A program made the position numbers and the translations under genes. Below, one piece after another: positions 33,344 through 42,256 of a stretch of 64,000 nucleotides of DNA. Source of the DNA: Limnovirga soli (GTDB lineage: Bacteria > Bacteroidota > Bacteroidia > Chitinophagales > Chitinophagaceae); contig NZ_WHPF01000003.1 in NCBI RefSeq assembly GCF_013106755.1, positions 372,001-436,000 on the forward strand. Reading direction: 5' to 3'. Numbering within the stretch: position 1 is the stretch's first letter; each line of letters starts with the position of its first letter. Below the pieces are notes generated by a model. The model saw nothing but the letters and a program-made list of their open reading frames with translations. It was not told the origin of the DNA and did no database searches.

Positions 33344-34276
33344 ATGCAGCAACATCACAAAATATATATAGCCGGGCATAACGGAATGGTAGGTAGCGCC
33401 ATTCACAGGCGGCTAATACAATTGGGTTATACCAATATTATCACCCGCAGTTCTTCGGAACTGGATTTGCGAAACCAGCAACAGGTTAACAGTTTTTTTG
33501 AGCTGGAAAAACCATCCTATGTTTTTTTAGCGGCAGCCAAAGTAGGTGGCATTATGGCCAACAATACCTACCGCGCCGATTTTCTGTATCAAAACCTGAT
33601 GATTGAGGCCAATATTATTCATGCAGCAGCAAACAATGGGGTTACCAAATTATTGTTCCTGGGCAGCTCTTGTATTTACCCCAAATTTGCACCGCAACCT
33701 TTACAGGAAGATTATTTATTAACCGGCATATTAGAACCCACCAACGAACCATATGCCATTGCAAAAATTGCAGGCATAAAACTTTGCGAAGCTTACAGGG
33801 ATCAATACGGTTGCAATTTTATAAGTGTAATGCCTACTAATTTATATGGCATTGGTGATAATTACGATTTACAAAATTCTCATGTGTTGCCTGCGTTAAT
33901 ACGCAAAATGCATACCGCCAAAATACAGGGCGATGCTACAGTAACCATATGGGGCTCAGGCACACCTAAACGGGAATTTTTGTATGCAGATGATCTGGCA
34001 GATGCCTGCTGTTTTTTAATACAGCAATACAACGAAAAAGAACTGATTAATATAGGTACAGGCGAAGATATTAGCATTGCCGATTTGGCCCATTTGGTAA
34101 AAAAACTGGTAGGTTTTACCGGCGAGCTGGTATTTGATACCACAAAGCCCGATGGTACACCACGTAAATTATTATCAGTAAATAAATTACATCAATTGGG
34201 CTGGCAACATACCACTTTACTGGAGGATGGAATTGCAAAAGCCTACCAGGATTTTTTGCAAAAACAAGTGGTATAA
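33344..34276 (+). CDS. fcl: GDP-L-fucose synthase
   Basis: The 310-residue SDR protein shows the NAD(P)-binding start [14 protein letters not shown], the family segment [18 protein letters not shown], the active site SSCIYP plus YAIAKIAG (Tyr and Lys), and the GTGEDISI and PDGTPRK regions near the C-terminus. It converts GDP-4-keto-6-deoxy-mannose to GDP-L-fucose by 3,5-epimerisation and NADPH reduction. The preceding step is catalysed by Gmd, encoded 50 bp downstream, so the pair provides activated fucose for this polysaccharide. The order fcl-gmd is the reverse of the usual enteric order. Confidence is high. Confidence 0.96.
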   Translation: MQQHHKIYIAGHNGMVGSAIHRRLIQLGYTNIITRSSSELDLRNQQQVNSFFELEKPSYVFLAAAKVGGIMANNTYRADFLYQNLMIEANIIHAAANNGVTKLLFLGSSCIYPKFAPQPLQEDYLLTGILEPTNEPYAIAKIAGIKLCEAYRDQYGCNFISVMPTNLYGIGDNYDLQNSHVLPALIRKMHTAKIQGDATVTIWGSGTPKREFLYADDLADACCFLIQQYNEKELINIGTGEDISIADLAHLVKKLVGFTGELVFDTTKPDGTPRKLLSVNKLHQLGWQHTTLLEDGIAKAYQDFLQKQVV

Positions 34277-34326
34277 AACTGCCCGCCAATACTTATTTTT
34301 AACCAACACATTCAAGCTTTAATTAT

Positions 34327-35430
34327 ATGAGTGCCCTTGCAACTAGTACACAAAAAACAGCGCTGATTACCGGTATTACCGGGCAGGATGGTGCTTATCT
34401 GGCAGATTTTTTATTAAACAAAGGATATGTGGTGCATGGTATAAAAAGACGTTCATCCCTTATCAATACACAAAGAATAGACTATCTGTATAAGGATCCG
34501 CACGAAGCCGGTTCACGTTTTCACCTGCATTATGGCGATATGACGGATAGTACCAACCTTATCCGCATTATTCAGGAAACACAGCCGGATGAAATTTATA
34601 ACCTGGCCGCCATGAGCCATGTAAAAGTAAGTTTCGATGAGCCGGAGTATACCGCTAATGCAGATGGTATAGGCATGTTGCGATTATTGGAGGCAATCAG
34701 AATTTTAGGACTTGAAAAAAAGACCCGCATTTATCAGGCTTCCACATCAGAATTATATGGTCTGGTACAACAGGTGCCACAATCTGAAACCACACCTTTT
34801 TACCCACGCAGTCCATATGCAGTGGCAAAACTTTATGCCTACTGGATTACAGTAAACTACCGCGAAGCCTATGGCATGTTTGCCTGCAATGGCATATTGT
34901 TTAATCACGAAAGTCCATTACGTGGCGAAACATTTGTAACACGAAAAATTACCCGTGGTGTAGCTGCAATTGTTTGCGGTATGCAGGATAAAATTTTTAT
35001 GGGCAACTTGGATGCCCGCCGCGATTGGGGCCATGCCAAAGATTATGTTGAGGCCATGTGGCTAATTCTTCAGCAAAACGAGCCGGATGATTTTGTAATT
35101 GCAACAGGTATTACCACATCGGTACGGGATTTTATACGTATGGCTTTTGCCGAAGTGGGTATAGAATTGGTATTTACCGGCGAAGGTGTTGCTGAAAAAG
35201 GGATAGTACAACAATGTAATAATCCATTGTATCAGTTACCCATTGGTAAAGAGGTAATTGTGGTTGATCCGGCTTATTTCAGGCCCACTGAGGTAGACTT
35301 GCTTATTGGCGACCCCACAAAAGCAAAACAAAAACTGGGCTGGCAGCCAAAATATACCCTGCCACAAATGGTAAAAGAAATGGTAAACAGCGATGTGGCT
35401 ATTTTTAAAAACACTGGTAGTAACCATTAA
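34327..35430 (+). CDS. gmd: GDP-mannose 4,6-dehydratase
   Basis: The 367-residue protein has the extended-SDR start [19 protein letters not shown], the GDP-mannose dehydratase signature [15 protein letters not shown], catalytic STSELYG with [10 protein letters not shown], and the [13 protein letters not shown]-like segment [18 protein letters not shown]. It makes GDP-4-keto-6-deoxy-D-mannose, the substrate of Fcl encoded immediately upstream. Length is typical of the bacterial enzyme. It is followed by a solo repeat arm and then a GT2 gene, so the fcl-gmd unit may end here. Confidence 0.97.
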   Translation: MSALATSTQKTALITGITGQDGAYLADFLLNKGYVVHGIKRRSSLINTQRIDYLYKDPHEAGSRFHLHYGDMTDSTNLIRIIQETQPDEIYNLAAMSHVKVSFDEPEYTANADGIGMLRLLEAIRILGLEKKTRIYQASTSELYGLVQQVPQSETTPFYPRSPYAVAKLYAYWITVNYREAYGMFACNGILFNHESPLRGETFVTRKITRGVAAIVCGMQDKIFMGNLDARRDWGHAKDYVEAMWLILQQNEPDDFVIATGITTSVRDFIRMAFAEVGIELVFTGEGVAEKGIVQQCNNPLYQLPIGKEVIVVDPAYFRPTEVDLLIGDPTKAKQKLGWQPKYTLPQMVKEMVNSDVAIFKNTGSNH

Positions 35431-35472
35431 TATAATTTTTTGTAGTCAGCAATACAACAAGCCGGGGCTTTA

Positions 35473-35492
35473 CTTGCGTCGCACACTTGTAC
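35473..35492 (+). repeat. Solo arm of the intergenic repeat family (locus 8)
   Basis: A full 20-bp arm with CTTTA before it, GCCGGGG at 35461 and GCAGCTGTTAG about 13 bp after it, as in other copies. It lies between gmd and the GT2 gene. Confidence 0.9.
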
Positions 35493-35572
35493 CATAGATT
35501 AAGTTGCAGCTGTTAGTTCAAACATTAAAATGCTGCAAAAAACATACACCACGTTAACCATGAAATGTGCAA

Positions 35573-36529
35573 ATGAAAACACCTTTATGCAGTATCATCA
35601 TAAGGTCTTTTAACGAGGAAAAACATATTGGCCGGCTACTGGAAGGCATACAGCTGCAAAGCCTTGCAAATGAAATTGAAATTATTCTGGTAGATTCTGG
35701 TTCTACAGATGCTACAGTGGCAATTGCCAGAGAAAAGGGCGTTGCCATAGTGCATATTCAACCAGATGAGTTTTCTTTTGGCAGGGCTTTAAACTATGGA
35801 TGTGCAGCCGCAAACGGTAGCATTTTATTATTTGCCAGTGCACATGTTTACCCGGTTTATACCAATTGGATAGAGCAAATGCTGGCACCATTTGCCAATG
35901 AAAAAACAGCACTGGTTTATGGCAGGCAAATTGGAAATGAGATTACCAAATATGCCGAGCACCAGGTATTTAAAAAATGGTTTCCCGAAGAATCGAATGA
36001 TAACCAGCAAACGCCTTTTTGTAATAATGCCAATGCCGCTATACGAAAATGCCTTTGGCAACAACAGGCTTTTGATGAAAGCTTAACCGGACTGGAAGAT
36101 ATTGCATGGGCTGCTGCCATACAACAAAAGGGGTATGGCATTGCATATAATGCAAAAGCCAGTATTGTTCATGTGCATGAAGAAAGCTTTGAGAAAATTA
36201 AAAACCGCTATCGGCGTGAAGCCATTGCATTAAAGAAAATTTTGCCAAAAGAGCATGTTTCTTTTTTTGATTTTCTGCGCTTAAGTATGGGCAATATTAT
36301 GAATGATGCCTATCATGCATTGCATGAAGGGGTATTTTTTAAACATATAATTCCTGTTATTCGCTTTAGGGTAATGCAGTTTTGGGGTACTTATTTGGGC
36401 TTTACCCAAAAAGGAGAAATAACCACTCAACTAAGAAAGCGTTTTTATTACCCTAATACGTTTAAACGAAATACGATCACAAAACAAACGGAGCAGCAAG
36501 GCGAGAAAATTATGTACAGTACAAAATAA
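35573..36529 (+). CDS. GT2 family glycosyltransferase
   Basis: Start taken at ATG 35573 (MKTPLCSIIIRSFNEEKHI); a GTG six bases upstream is also in frame. The GT-A domain has SIIIRSFNEEKHIGRLLEGI, DSGSTDAT, an ASAHVYP stretch in place of a strict DxD, and LTGLEDIAWAAAIQQKGY as the acceptor/base motif. About 318 residues. The C-terminal 100 residues are basic with amphipathic helices, which suggests peripheral membrane binding. It probably adds a sugar during repeat-unit assembly; donor and linkage are unknown. It is followed by a solo repeat arm before the CMP-sugar module. Confidence 0.9.
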   Translation: MKTPLCSIIIRSFNEEKHIGRLLEGIQLQSLANEIEIILVDSGSTDATVAIAREKGVAIVHIQPDEFSFGRALNYGCAAANGSILLFASAHVYPVYTNWIEQMLAPFANEKTALVYGRQIGNEITKYAEHQVFKKWFPEESNDNQQTPFCNNANAAIRKCLWQQQAFDESLTGLEDIAWAAAIQQKGYGIAYNAKASIVHVHEESFEKIKNRYRREAIALKKILPKEHVSFFDFLRLSMGNIMNDAYHALHEGVFFKHIIPVIRFRVMQFWGTYLGFTQKGEITTQLRKRFYYPNTFKRNTITKQTEQQGEKIMYSTK

Positions 36530-36560
36530 TTCTGTTGTTAAAGTTGCCAATAGTGCTGTA

Positions 36561-36580
36561 GTACAAGAGTGCGACGCAAG
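36561..36580 (-). repeat. Solo arm of the intergenic repeat family (locus 9)
   Basis: A full 20-bp arm in reverse orientation (GTACAAGAGTGCGACGCAAG), 32 bp after a GT2 stop and about 80 bp before the CMP-sugar module. No left arm was found nearby. Confidence 0.9.
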
Positions 36581-36659
36581 TGCTGCTGCAAACACTAACA
36601 ACTGCCTGGCTAATACCTGGTTTTTTTATTGTTTTAATTAAGATCAATAACCTGTTATA

Positions 36660-37340
36660 ATGGAAAAAAAGAAAATTGTTGCTATTGTGCCAATGCGCCA
36701 CTCGAGTGAGCGTGTAAAAGGTAAGAATTACCGTGATTTTGCTGGTAAACCCCTGTATCAGCATATAATTGAATCATTACTACAATGTACTTTAATTGAT
36801 ACAGTGTTAATTGATACGGATAGTCCGGTTATATTAGAGCAGGCTGCAAAACTGTATCCATCGGTATTGCTCCTGGAACGTCCGGCACATTTAAGGGATG
36901 GCGCCATTGCCATGAATGATGTATTGCTAAATATTATTAATCAGGTACCCAGTGATTTTTATTTGCAAACTCATAGTACCAATCCATTGCTTACTGCAGC
37001 AACTATCAGTGTTGGCATAGAAAAATTCTTAAGTATTTATCCCATGTACGATTCATTGTTTTCAGTAACGCGCCGTCAGGTGCGTTATTGGGATGAGTTG
37101 GCAAGGCCAATAAATCATAACCATCATATTTTATTACGTACCCAGGATTTGCCACCGGTATTCGAGGAAAACTCCTGCATGTATTTATTTACAAAAGAAA
37201 TTTTGCAACAAAAACATAACCGTATTGGCGACAGACCATTTATGTTTGAAATGCCCGAAGTAGAAGCGCAGGACATTGATGTGGAATTAAATTTTGAAGT
37301 AGCTGAATTATTATTTAAAAAAACAAGAGGGTTATTATAA
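36660..37340 (+). CDS. Acylneuraminate/KDO-type cytidylyltransferase (CMP-sugar synthetase-like)
   Basis: The 226-residue protein fits the NeuA/KdsB family: VAIVPMRHSSERVKGKNYRDFAGKPLY (CTP-binding loop with R and K), DTDSPVI, QTHSTNPLLTAATI, and a C-terminal EAQDIDVELNFEVAELL with metal-binding Asp residues. These enzymes couple CTP to a 2-keto sugar acid to give CMP-sugar. No NeuB- or KdsA-type synthase is present in the window, and the next two genes (1-bp gap, then overlapping) encode a 2-hydroxyacid dehydrogenase and an SDR. The activated compound may therefore be an unusual acidic sugar. Family is firm, substrate unknown. Confidence 0.88.
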   Translation: MEKKKIVAIVPMRHSSERVKGKNYRDFAGKPLYQHIIESLLQCTLIDTVLIDTDSPVILEQAAKLYPSVLLLERPAHLRDGAIAMNDVLLNIINQVPSDFYLQTHSTNPLLTAATISVGIEKFLSIYPMYDSLFSVTRRQVRYWDELARPINHNHHILLRTQDLPPVFEENSCMYLFTKEILQQKHNRIGDRPFMFEMPEVEAQDIDVELNFEVAELLFKKTRGLL

Positions 37341-37341
37341 T

Positions 37342-38277
37342 ATGAAAGTATTAGTTACCTGTCCGCCAATGCTGCGGAGAATAGAAGAGTTTAGACCTAT
37401 TTTTACCGCCAAAGGTATAGAGTTGGTTACCCCTAATGTGGTACAAACATTAACCGAAGAGGAACTGCTGGTGTTGGTACCACAAATGGATGCCTGGATT
37501 ATTGGTGATGACCCGGCCACCAAACGCGTTTTTGAAGCCGGTAAAGCCGGTAAATTAAAAGCAGCTGTTAAATGGGGCGTAGGCGTAGATAATGTAGATT
37601 TTAAAGCAGCGCATGAATTGCAAATACCTATTAGCAATACCCCCCAAATGTTTGGCAACGAAGTGGCGGATGTTGCTTTGGCATATATAACCGGACTGGC
37701 AAGGCAAACCTATTTTATAGATAGGGAAGTACGCAAAGGCAATTGGGTTAAACCGGCAGGCATGAGCTTAACCGGCAAAACCGTTGCATTGGTAGGGTTG
37801 GGCGATATTGGCCTGGCCATTGCCAAAAGATTAAGAGGATTTGATTTGGTGGTAAATGCCTACGATCCCTTTACAAAACTGGATGCTGCTGCAGCTGGTG
37901 TAGATGCCATTCTTAATTTTCCCGATAAATTGGCAGAGGCCGATTTTCTGGTTCTGGCTTGCGCATTAACTCCCAGCTCTCACCATTGGTTAAACGAGGA
38001 TTCAATACAATACTTTAAAGATGATCTGTATGTGGTAAATATTTCGCGTGGCGCATTAATTGATGAACCCGCATTGGTAAAAGCACTCGTTAGCGGCAAA
38101 GTAAAAGCTGCCGCTCTGGAAGTTTTTGAAACAGAACCTTTACCTGACAATAGTCCTCTGCGATCGTTTGACCAATGTATTTTTGGTACCCATAATGGCT
38201 CAAATACCATTGAAGCTGTGCGCCGTGCCAGCCATAAAGCCATTAGTTTATTATTTGGTTTTTTAAATATAGCATAA
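37342..38277 (+). CDS. D-2-hydroxyacid dehydrogenase (phosphoglycerate dehydrogenase-like)
   Basis: The 311-residue protein has the two-domain D-2-hydroxyacid dehydrogenase layout: KWGVGVDNVDF, NAD-binding GKTVALVGLGDIGLAIAKRL (about 146-165), VNISRGALIDEPALVKAL, the Glu in EVFETEPLPDNSPL, and a His in GTHNGSNT. No ACT domain, so it is not the regulated serine-pathway SerA. It begins 1 bp after the cytidylyltransferase stop and its stop overlaps the start of the SDR gene, so the three are translationally coupled. It probably makes or reduces an acid used as precursor or modification of the CMP-linked sugar; this is inference from linkage. Confidence 0.87.
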   Translation: MKVLVTCPPMLRRIEEFRPIFTAKGIELVTPNVVQTLTEEELLVLVPQMDAWIIGDDPATKRVFEAGKAGKLKAAVKWGVGVDNVDFKAAHELQIPISNTPQMFGNEVADVALAYITGLARQTYFIDREVRKGNWVKPAGMSLTGKTVALVGLGDIGLAIAKRLRGFDLVVNAYDPFTKLDAAAAGVDAILNFPDKLAEADFLVLACALTPSSHHWLNEDSIQYFKDDLYVVNISRGALIDEPALVKALVSGKVKAAALEVFETEPLPDNSPLRSFDQCIFGTHNGSNTIEAVRRASHKAISLLFGFLNIA

Positions 38278-39011
38278 TGCAAAAAGCAGTAGTAATAACC
38301 GGTGTGCTGGGCGGTATAGGAACCGGCCTTGCAAAAACTTTTAATGAAGCCGGCTACACCGTTATTGGCATGGATATAAAAAATACTCCATCGCCTTATA
38401 GTCATATTTTTGTTCAGTTCGATTTAAACGAATACTGTAACAATGCTGGTTATAAAGCCAAAATGGAAACCTATTTCGATGAAATTATTCCAGATTTATA
38501 TGTGCTAATCAACAATGCTGCCGTTCAAATATTGGGTGGGGTAGAGCAAATACATGTACAGGATTTTAACCATACCTTAAACGTAAATCTTACTGGTCCC
38601 TTATTACTAAGTCAGTATTTTTTATCAAGGCTCGAAAAATCAAAAGGCTCTATCATAAATATTGCTAGTATACACCATCAGTTAACCAAAAAGCGTTTTA
38701 TTTCCTATGCCACTTCAAAAAGTGCACTGGTGGGTTTAACAAAAGCCATGTCGGTTGATTTACAGGGCAGGGTAAGGGTAAATGCTATCAGCCCCGCAGC
38801 CATCGATACCCAAATGCTAAGAGATGGTTTTGATAACGATGAGGCAAAAGTGAAGCAGTTAAATGAAATACACCCATCGCAGCGTATAGGCAAACCTGCC
38901 GAGGTATCAAAGCTGGCATTGTTACTGGCAGAGGATGCACTTGGTTTTATCAATGGCGCCAATATTCAAATTGATGGGGGCATCAGTAATGTATTAAAGG
39001 ATTTGGATTAA
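38277..39011 (+). CDS. Short-chain dehydrogenase/reductase
   Basis: The 244-residue classical SDR has the cofactor motif GVLGGIGTG, NNAAVQ, catalytic Ser in NIASIHH, YATSKSALVG (Tyr and Lys) and a C-terminal GANIQIDGG. The TAATG overlap with the upstream dehydrogenase indicates translational coupling. Related SDRs in CMP-sugar and nonulosonate gene sets oxidise or reduce a sugar hydroxyl. Together with the two preceding genes it forms a compact three-gene module. Substrate unknown. Confidence 0.88.
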   Translation: MQKAVVITGVLGGIGTGLAKTFNEAGYTVIGMDIKNTPSPYSHIFVQFDLNEYCNNAGYKAKMETYFDEIIPDLYVLINNAAVQILGGVEQIHVQDFNHTLNVNLTGPLLLSQYFLSRLEKSKGSIINIASIHHQLTKKRFISYATSKSALVGLTKAMSVDLQGRVRVNAISPAAIDTQMLRDGFDNDEAKVKQLNEIHPSQRIGKPAEVSKLALLLAEDALGFINGANIQIDGGISNVLKDLD

Positions 39012-39069
39012 ATTATAACAGGCAAATACAGTGTTTAGTTAGCCGGCGCAGGAATACCTATTTAGCATC

Positions 39070-39089
39070 GTTGTGTCACTCACTTGTAC
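39070..39089 (+). repeat. Solo arm of the variant repeat type (locus V3)
   Basis: GTTGTGTCACTCACTTGTAC, identical to the left arm at 33167-33186, with a GCCGGCGCAG block at 39042-39051. No partner arm is visible. It lies between the SDR and SGNH-like genes. Confidence 0.85.
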
Positions 39090-39155
39090 TGCATCGCAAG
39101 AAGCAGCTTTTTGTGAACCATTCAGTATCAGGCAAAAATCAAACCTGGTAACAAC

Positions 39156-39911
39156 ATGAAAAAAACAAAGGCCTTAAATTTTTTATTTACCCTTTACCAG
39201 TTTGCATGCAATATCCTGCATTTTACAAAACCACGCATATATGTATATACAGATTCCAGGGGTTACGATGTAAATAGCAAATATGGTAAAACACCCTGGG
39301 GGTCATACATTCATCGGTTATTAAAAAACTATCGGGTAGATTATTGTATTTGTCCGGAGAAATACACCACCATTGTTGATTTTATAGCGCAGGCAAAAAC
39401 ATTAGATCTGCATAAGTATAAAGCAGTTATCCTGCATTGCGGGGTAGTAGATTTTTCACCAAGGCCATTAAGTAATATAGCACTCGTAAAAGAAAGTAAA
39501 GCCGGTAAGGCAATATTTGATCAATTGTTTCAAAGCAATGCATCCTATTATGCAAACCCATATCCATTAGAATATATGGGTGAGCCAACTATCAATCTGT
39601 ATAGTTCGGATTATCTGCAAAAGTCAGTGCTTCCTTTTTTAACAGGTATACCACAACTAATATGGATTAATTCAAATCATTTTGTAAAAGGCTGGGAAGG
39701 GAATTATGAAAAGGGCAGGCCGGGAAATATAGATGCATTGGTTAGTGAATTTGATTACACCATGAAAGCTTCCTTACAAAATATAATTGACATAAAGGGA
39801 TGGAATGATGCCAGTATCCAAAAATGTACTATTGATAATATCCATTTTACAACTGAAGGTTTTCAAGCTATTTCCCAACTCATTCACTATAAACTAAAGG
39901 CGCAACTATAG
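39156..39911 (+). CDS. SGNH/GDSL-like hydrolase or O-acyltransferase-like protein
   Basis: A 251-residue protein. It shows a degenerate SGNH pattern: block I YTDSRG (Asp-Ser) near residue 31, LHCGVVDFSP in the position of block III, and DNIHFTTEGFQ as block V with the Asp-x-x-His pair. Such proteins remove or transfer acetyl or other acyl groups on polysaccharides. There is no convincing signal peptide; the N-terminal hydrophobic stretch LNFLFTLYQFACNILHF may be a membrane anchor. It lies 145 bp after the CMP-sugar module, and the flippase gene begins 3 bp after its stop. A role in modifying a sugar of the repeat unit is plausible but unproven. Confidence 0.6.
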   Translation: MKKTKALNFLFTLYQFACNILHFTKPRIYVYTDSRGYDVNSKYGKTPWGSYIHRLLKNYRVDYCICPEKYTTIVDFIAQAKTLDLHKYKAVILHCGVVDFSPRPLSNIALVKESKAGKAIFDQLFQSNASYYANPYPLEYMGEPTINLYSSDYLQKSVLPFLTGIPQLIWINSNHFVKGWEGNYEKGRPGNIDALVSEFDYTMKASLQNIIDIKGWNDASIQKCTIDNIHFTTEGFQAISQLIHYKLKAQL

Positions 39912-39914
39912 CAA

Positions 39915-41351
39915 ATGTTTAAAAAGCTGTTTAGAAGGGTTTGGGATTCGCCTACCATTTTAACGGGGGGAAATATGATAAGCAGCACCATTAGGTTGCT
40001 AATCTTAACCCCATTAATCCTGGTAAGATATAATATCGATGAAATTGCATTTTGGTATTTGTTATTAACCATTAACTCTTTTGCTACTGTGATAGATTTT
40101 GGGTTTTATCCAACATTCTCAAGAGTAGTTTCCTACGTGTTTCATGGCATGGAGTCTTTCGATCATAAAACAGGCAGCCATGATGCCGGCAACGGAAAGC
40201 CAAACTGGGAATTGATGAAACGCATTTATGGCACCATTAATTCAACCTATTTGGCCATCAGCTTTTTGGTAATAGTTCTTATTGTATTGTTCTCTTACAA
40301 TTCAATGAGCAATGTAATTATTAAGACGCATGAACAAACAGAATTGTGGACAGCCTATTATATCTATGTAATAAGTGTATTCATCAGTTTTTTTTCACGC
40401 AAGTTTGATACAGTGATTATTGGCACTAATAACCTAGTTTTAATAACCAGATGGGATATTGTCAATAATTTTTTAAATGCACTGGTGTCAGTGTTTATTG
40501 TATATTTTCATTATAGCCTTACAGTACTAGCCGCATCCCAATTTTTTTTCAGCTTGTTATTGGTGGCCAGGGCTTATTATCTGGAGCGTATTATATGCGA
40601 TAAAAAATTCAGGGAATTTAAATTTTTTACCTTTAGTAAGGATGTTTTTTTATGGTGTTGGTCACCAGCATGGAGGTCGGGTATTTTAATACTTTGTTCT
40701 ACAGGTATTAATCAGGCAACGGGACTTATTTATTCCAATGTAGCAAATTCTGTTAACCTGGCTGCTTATTTATTATCCTTAAAATTGGTTACCACAATAG
40801 CTCAGTTTTCTCAGGCTCCCTTCTATTCTAAATTACCTTTGCTTTCAGGTTTGCGGGTGAAAAATGATATTGAGGATTTAAGACAGGTAAGTGCCTCCAG
40901 TATGCAAAAGGCATTATTGGTATTTGTAATTGGCATGGGTGGTTTAATATTATTCGGGCAATGGGGTATGCAACTGATAGGTTCTAAGGCATCCTTAATT
41001 GATTACAGAATTTTGATGGTAATGGCAATAGTTTGGTTTCTTGAAAGGCATCATGCGATGCATGCCCAGATTTATGTAACAACAAATAAAATTCCTTTTT
41101 ATAAATCTGCGATAGTTACCGGTGTTATTAATATCAGTTTGTTAGTAATATTACTTCCTGTCATCGATGTTTGGGCATTTCCGGTTGCACAGGGAATTTC
41201 AAATTTGGCTATAAACAATTGGTGGAATGTGTCCGTATCCATCAAGTCACTTCAAACAAACTTTAAGCAATTTTTCCTTAAAAGTGCTTTTGTACCTGTT
41301 TGTATAATTTTATTTATTTTCTTAATTAAATTCTTGATTCAGGCAATCTAA
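39915..41351 (+). CDS. Wzx-type polysaccharide flippase (MOP superfamily)
   Basis: The 478-residue integral membrane protein has about 12-14 predicted helices and the features of the polysaccharide transporter family: NMISSTIRLLILTPLIL in the first helix, the FWYLLLTINSFATVIDFGFYPTFSR segment of helices 2-3, and a second half with ANSVNLAAYLLSLKLVTTIAQFSQAPFYSKLP. It would flip undecaprenyl-linked repeat units across the inner membrane before polymerisation by the Wzy protein encoded at 43186. It begins 3 bp after the SGNH gene and ends 1 bp before the next gene, so it is in one tightly packed operon. Confidence 0.9.
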   Translation: MFKKLFRRVWDSPTILTGGNMISSTIRLLILTPLILVRYNIDEIAFWYLLLTINSFATVIDFGFYPTFSRVVSYVFHGMESFDHKTGSHDAGNGKPNWELMKRIYGTINSTYLAISFLVIVLIVLFSYNSMSNVIIKTHEQTELWTAYYIYVISVFISFFSRKFDTVIIGTNNLVLITRWDIVNNFLNALVSVFIVYFHYSLTVLAASQFFFSLLLVARAYYLERIICDKKFREFKFFTFSKDVFLWCWSPAWRSGILILCSTGINQATGLIYSNVANSVNLAAYLLSLKLVTTIAQFSQAPFYSKLPLLSGLRVKNDIEDLRQVSASSMQKALLVFVIGMGGLILFGQWGMQLIGSKASLIDYRILMVMAIVWFLERHHAMHAQIYVTTNKIPFYKSAIVTGVINISLLVILLPVIDVWAFPVAQGISNLAINNWWNVSVSIKSLQTNFKQFFLKSAFVPVCIILFIFLIKFLIQAI

Positions 41352-41352
41352 T

Positions 41353-42222
41353 ATGAAAAAGTTTCTAAAAACAATTATCAACCCCATTTTCTTTCTATTT
41401 GTAGACCGGTATTCATATTCTCCCAATATCAATCCCTATAAAAATTTCATTAAGCTTTGTTTATATACTTCTAAATATAAATTGGCCTCATTAGGAATAT
41501 TTTTATCAAAGAATGAGAAAATATTGGCGGGATTAAAAGATAAACATCGTGGAGAAAGGTGCTTTTTAATAGGAAATGGTCCTTCATTAAACTTACTGGA
41601 TCTTACTAAACTTAAAAGCGAATACACCTTTGGTGTAAATGCCATTTATCTCAATTATGAGAAAATGCAGTTTCATCCTACTTACTATGTAGTTGAAGAT
41701 TACCTGGTGGCTGAGGATAGATGCAAAGAAATAAATGCGTATAAAGCACCAGTGCATAAATTTTATGGTACTTATCTGGATTATGTGCTTCAAAAGGATG
41801 AGAAATCTATCTTCTTAAATGTATTAATGAATTATAGCGAACCTTTTGAACCATTTTTTTCACAAAACCCTGTAAGAAGCCTTGGCGTAGGAGGCAGTGT
41901 AACATTTATTTGTTTGCAATTGGCATTTTATATGGGTTTTAAAGAAGTGTATATGATTGGATTTGATCATAATTATAAAGTTCCGGAAGCAGATATAGAC
42001 GATAAAAAAGTTATTCTTTCAAAAGAAGACGATGTAAATCATTTTGCACCGGGATATTTTGGAAAAGGATATAGATGGCATGATCCAAGGGTAGATAGAA
42101 TGACGCAGGGCTTTTCCGCTGCCCGTCTGGCATTTGAAAAGGATGGCAGGGCTGTTTACAATGCAACCGCAGGGGGGCATTTGGAAACCTTTGAAAGGGT
42201 GAAATATGAAACTTTGTTTTAA
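41353..42222 (+). CDS. DUF115/MptE-like protein, putative glycosyltransferase
   Basis: The 289-residue protein has a conserved core GERCFLIGNGPSLNLLDLTKL.. with FGVNAIYLNYEKMQFHPTYYVVED, then GGSVTFICLQLAFYMGFKEVYMIGFDHNY. This pattern is shared by DUF115 (6-hydroxymethylpterin diphosphokinase MptE-like) and the related sialyltransferase-like surface-glycan proteins. In polysaccharide loci such proteins are thought to transfer CMP- or other nucleotide-linked sugars, and a CMP-sugar module lies just upstream. There is no membrane helix. It starts 1 bp after the flippase stop. Enzymatic activity is inferred, not shown by recognisable catalytic residues. Confidence 0.7.
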   Translation: MKKFLKTIINPIFFLFVDRYSYSPNINPYKNFIKLCLYTSKYKLASLGIFLSKNEKILAGLKDKHRGERCFLIGNGPSLNLLDLTKLKSEYTFGVNAIYLNYEKMQFHPTYYVVEDYLVAEDRCKEINAYKAPVHKFYGTYLDYVLQKDEKSIFLNVLMNYSEPFEPFFSQNPVRSLGVGGSVTFICLQLAFYMGFKEVYMIGFDHNYKVPEADIDDKKVILSKEDDVNHFAPGYFGKGYRWHDPRVDRMTQGFSAARLAFEKDGRAVYNATAGGHLETFERVKYETLF

Positions 42223-42256
42223 GAAATATTTTTAATAAGCATAAATCTACCAGATT

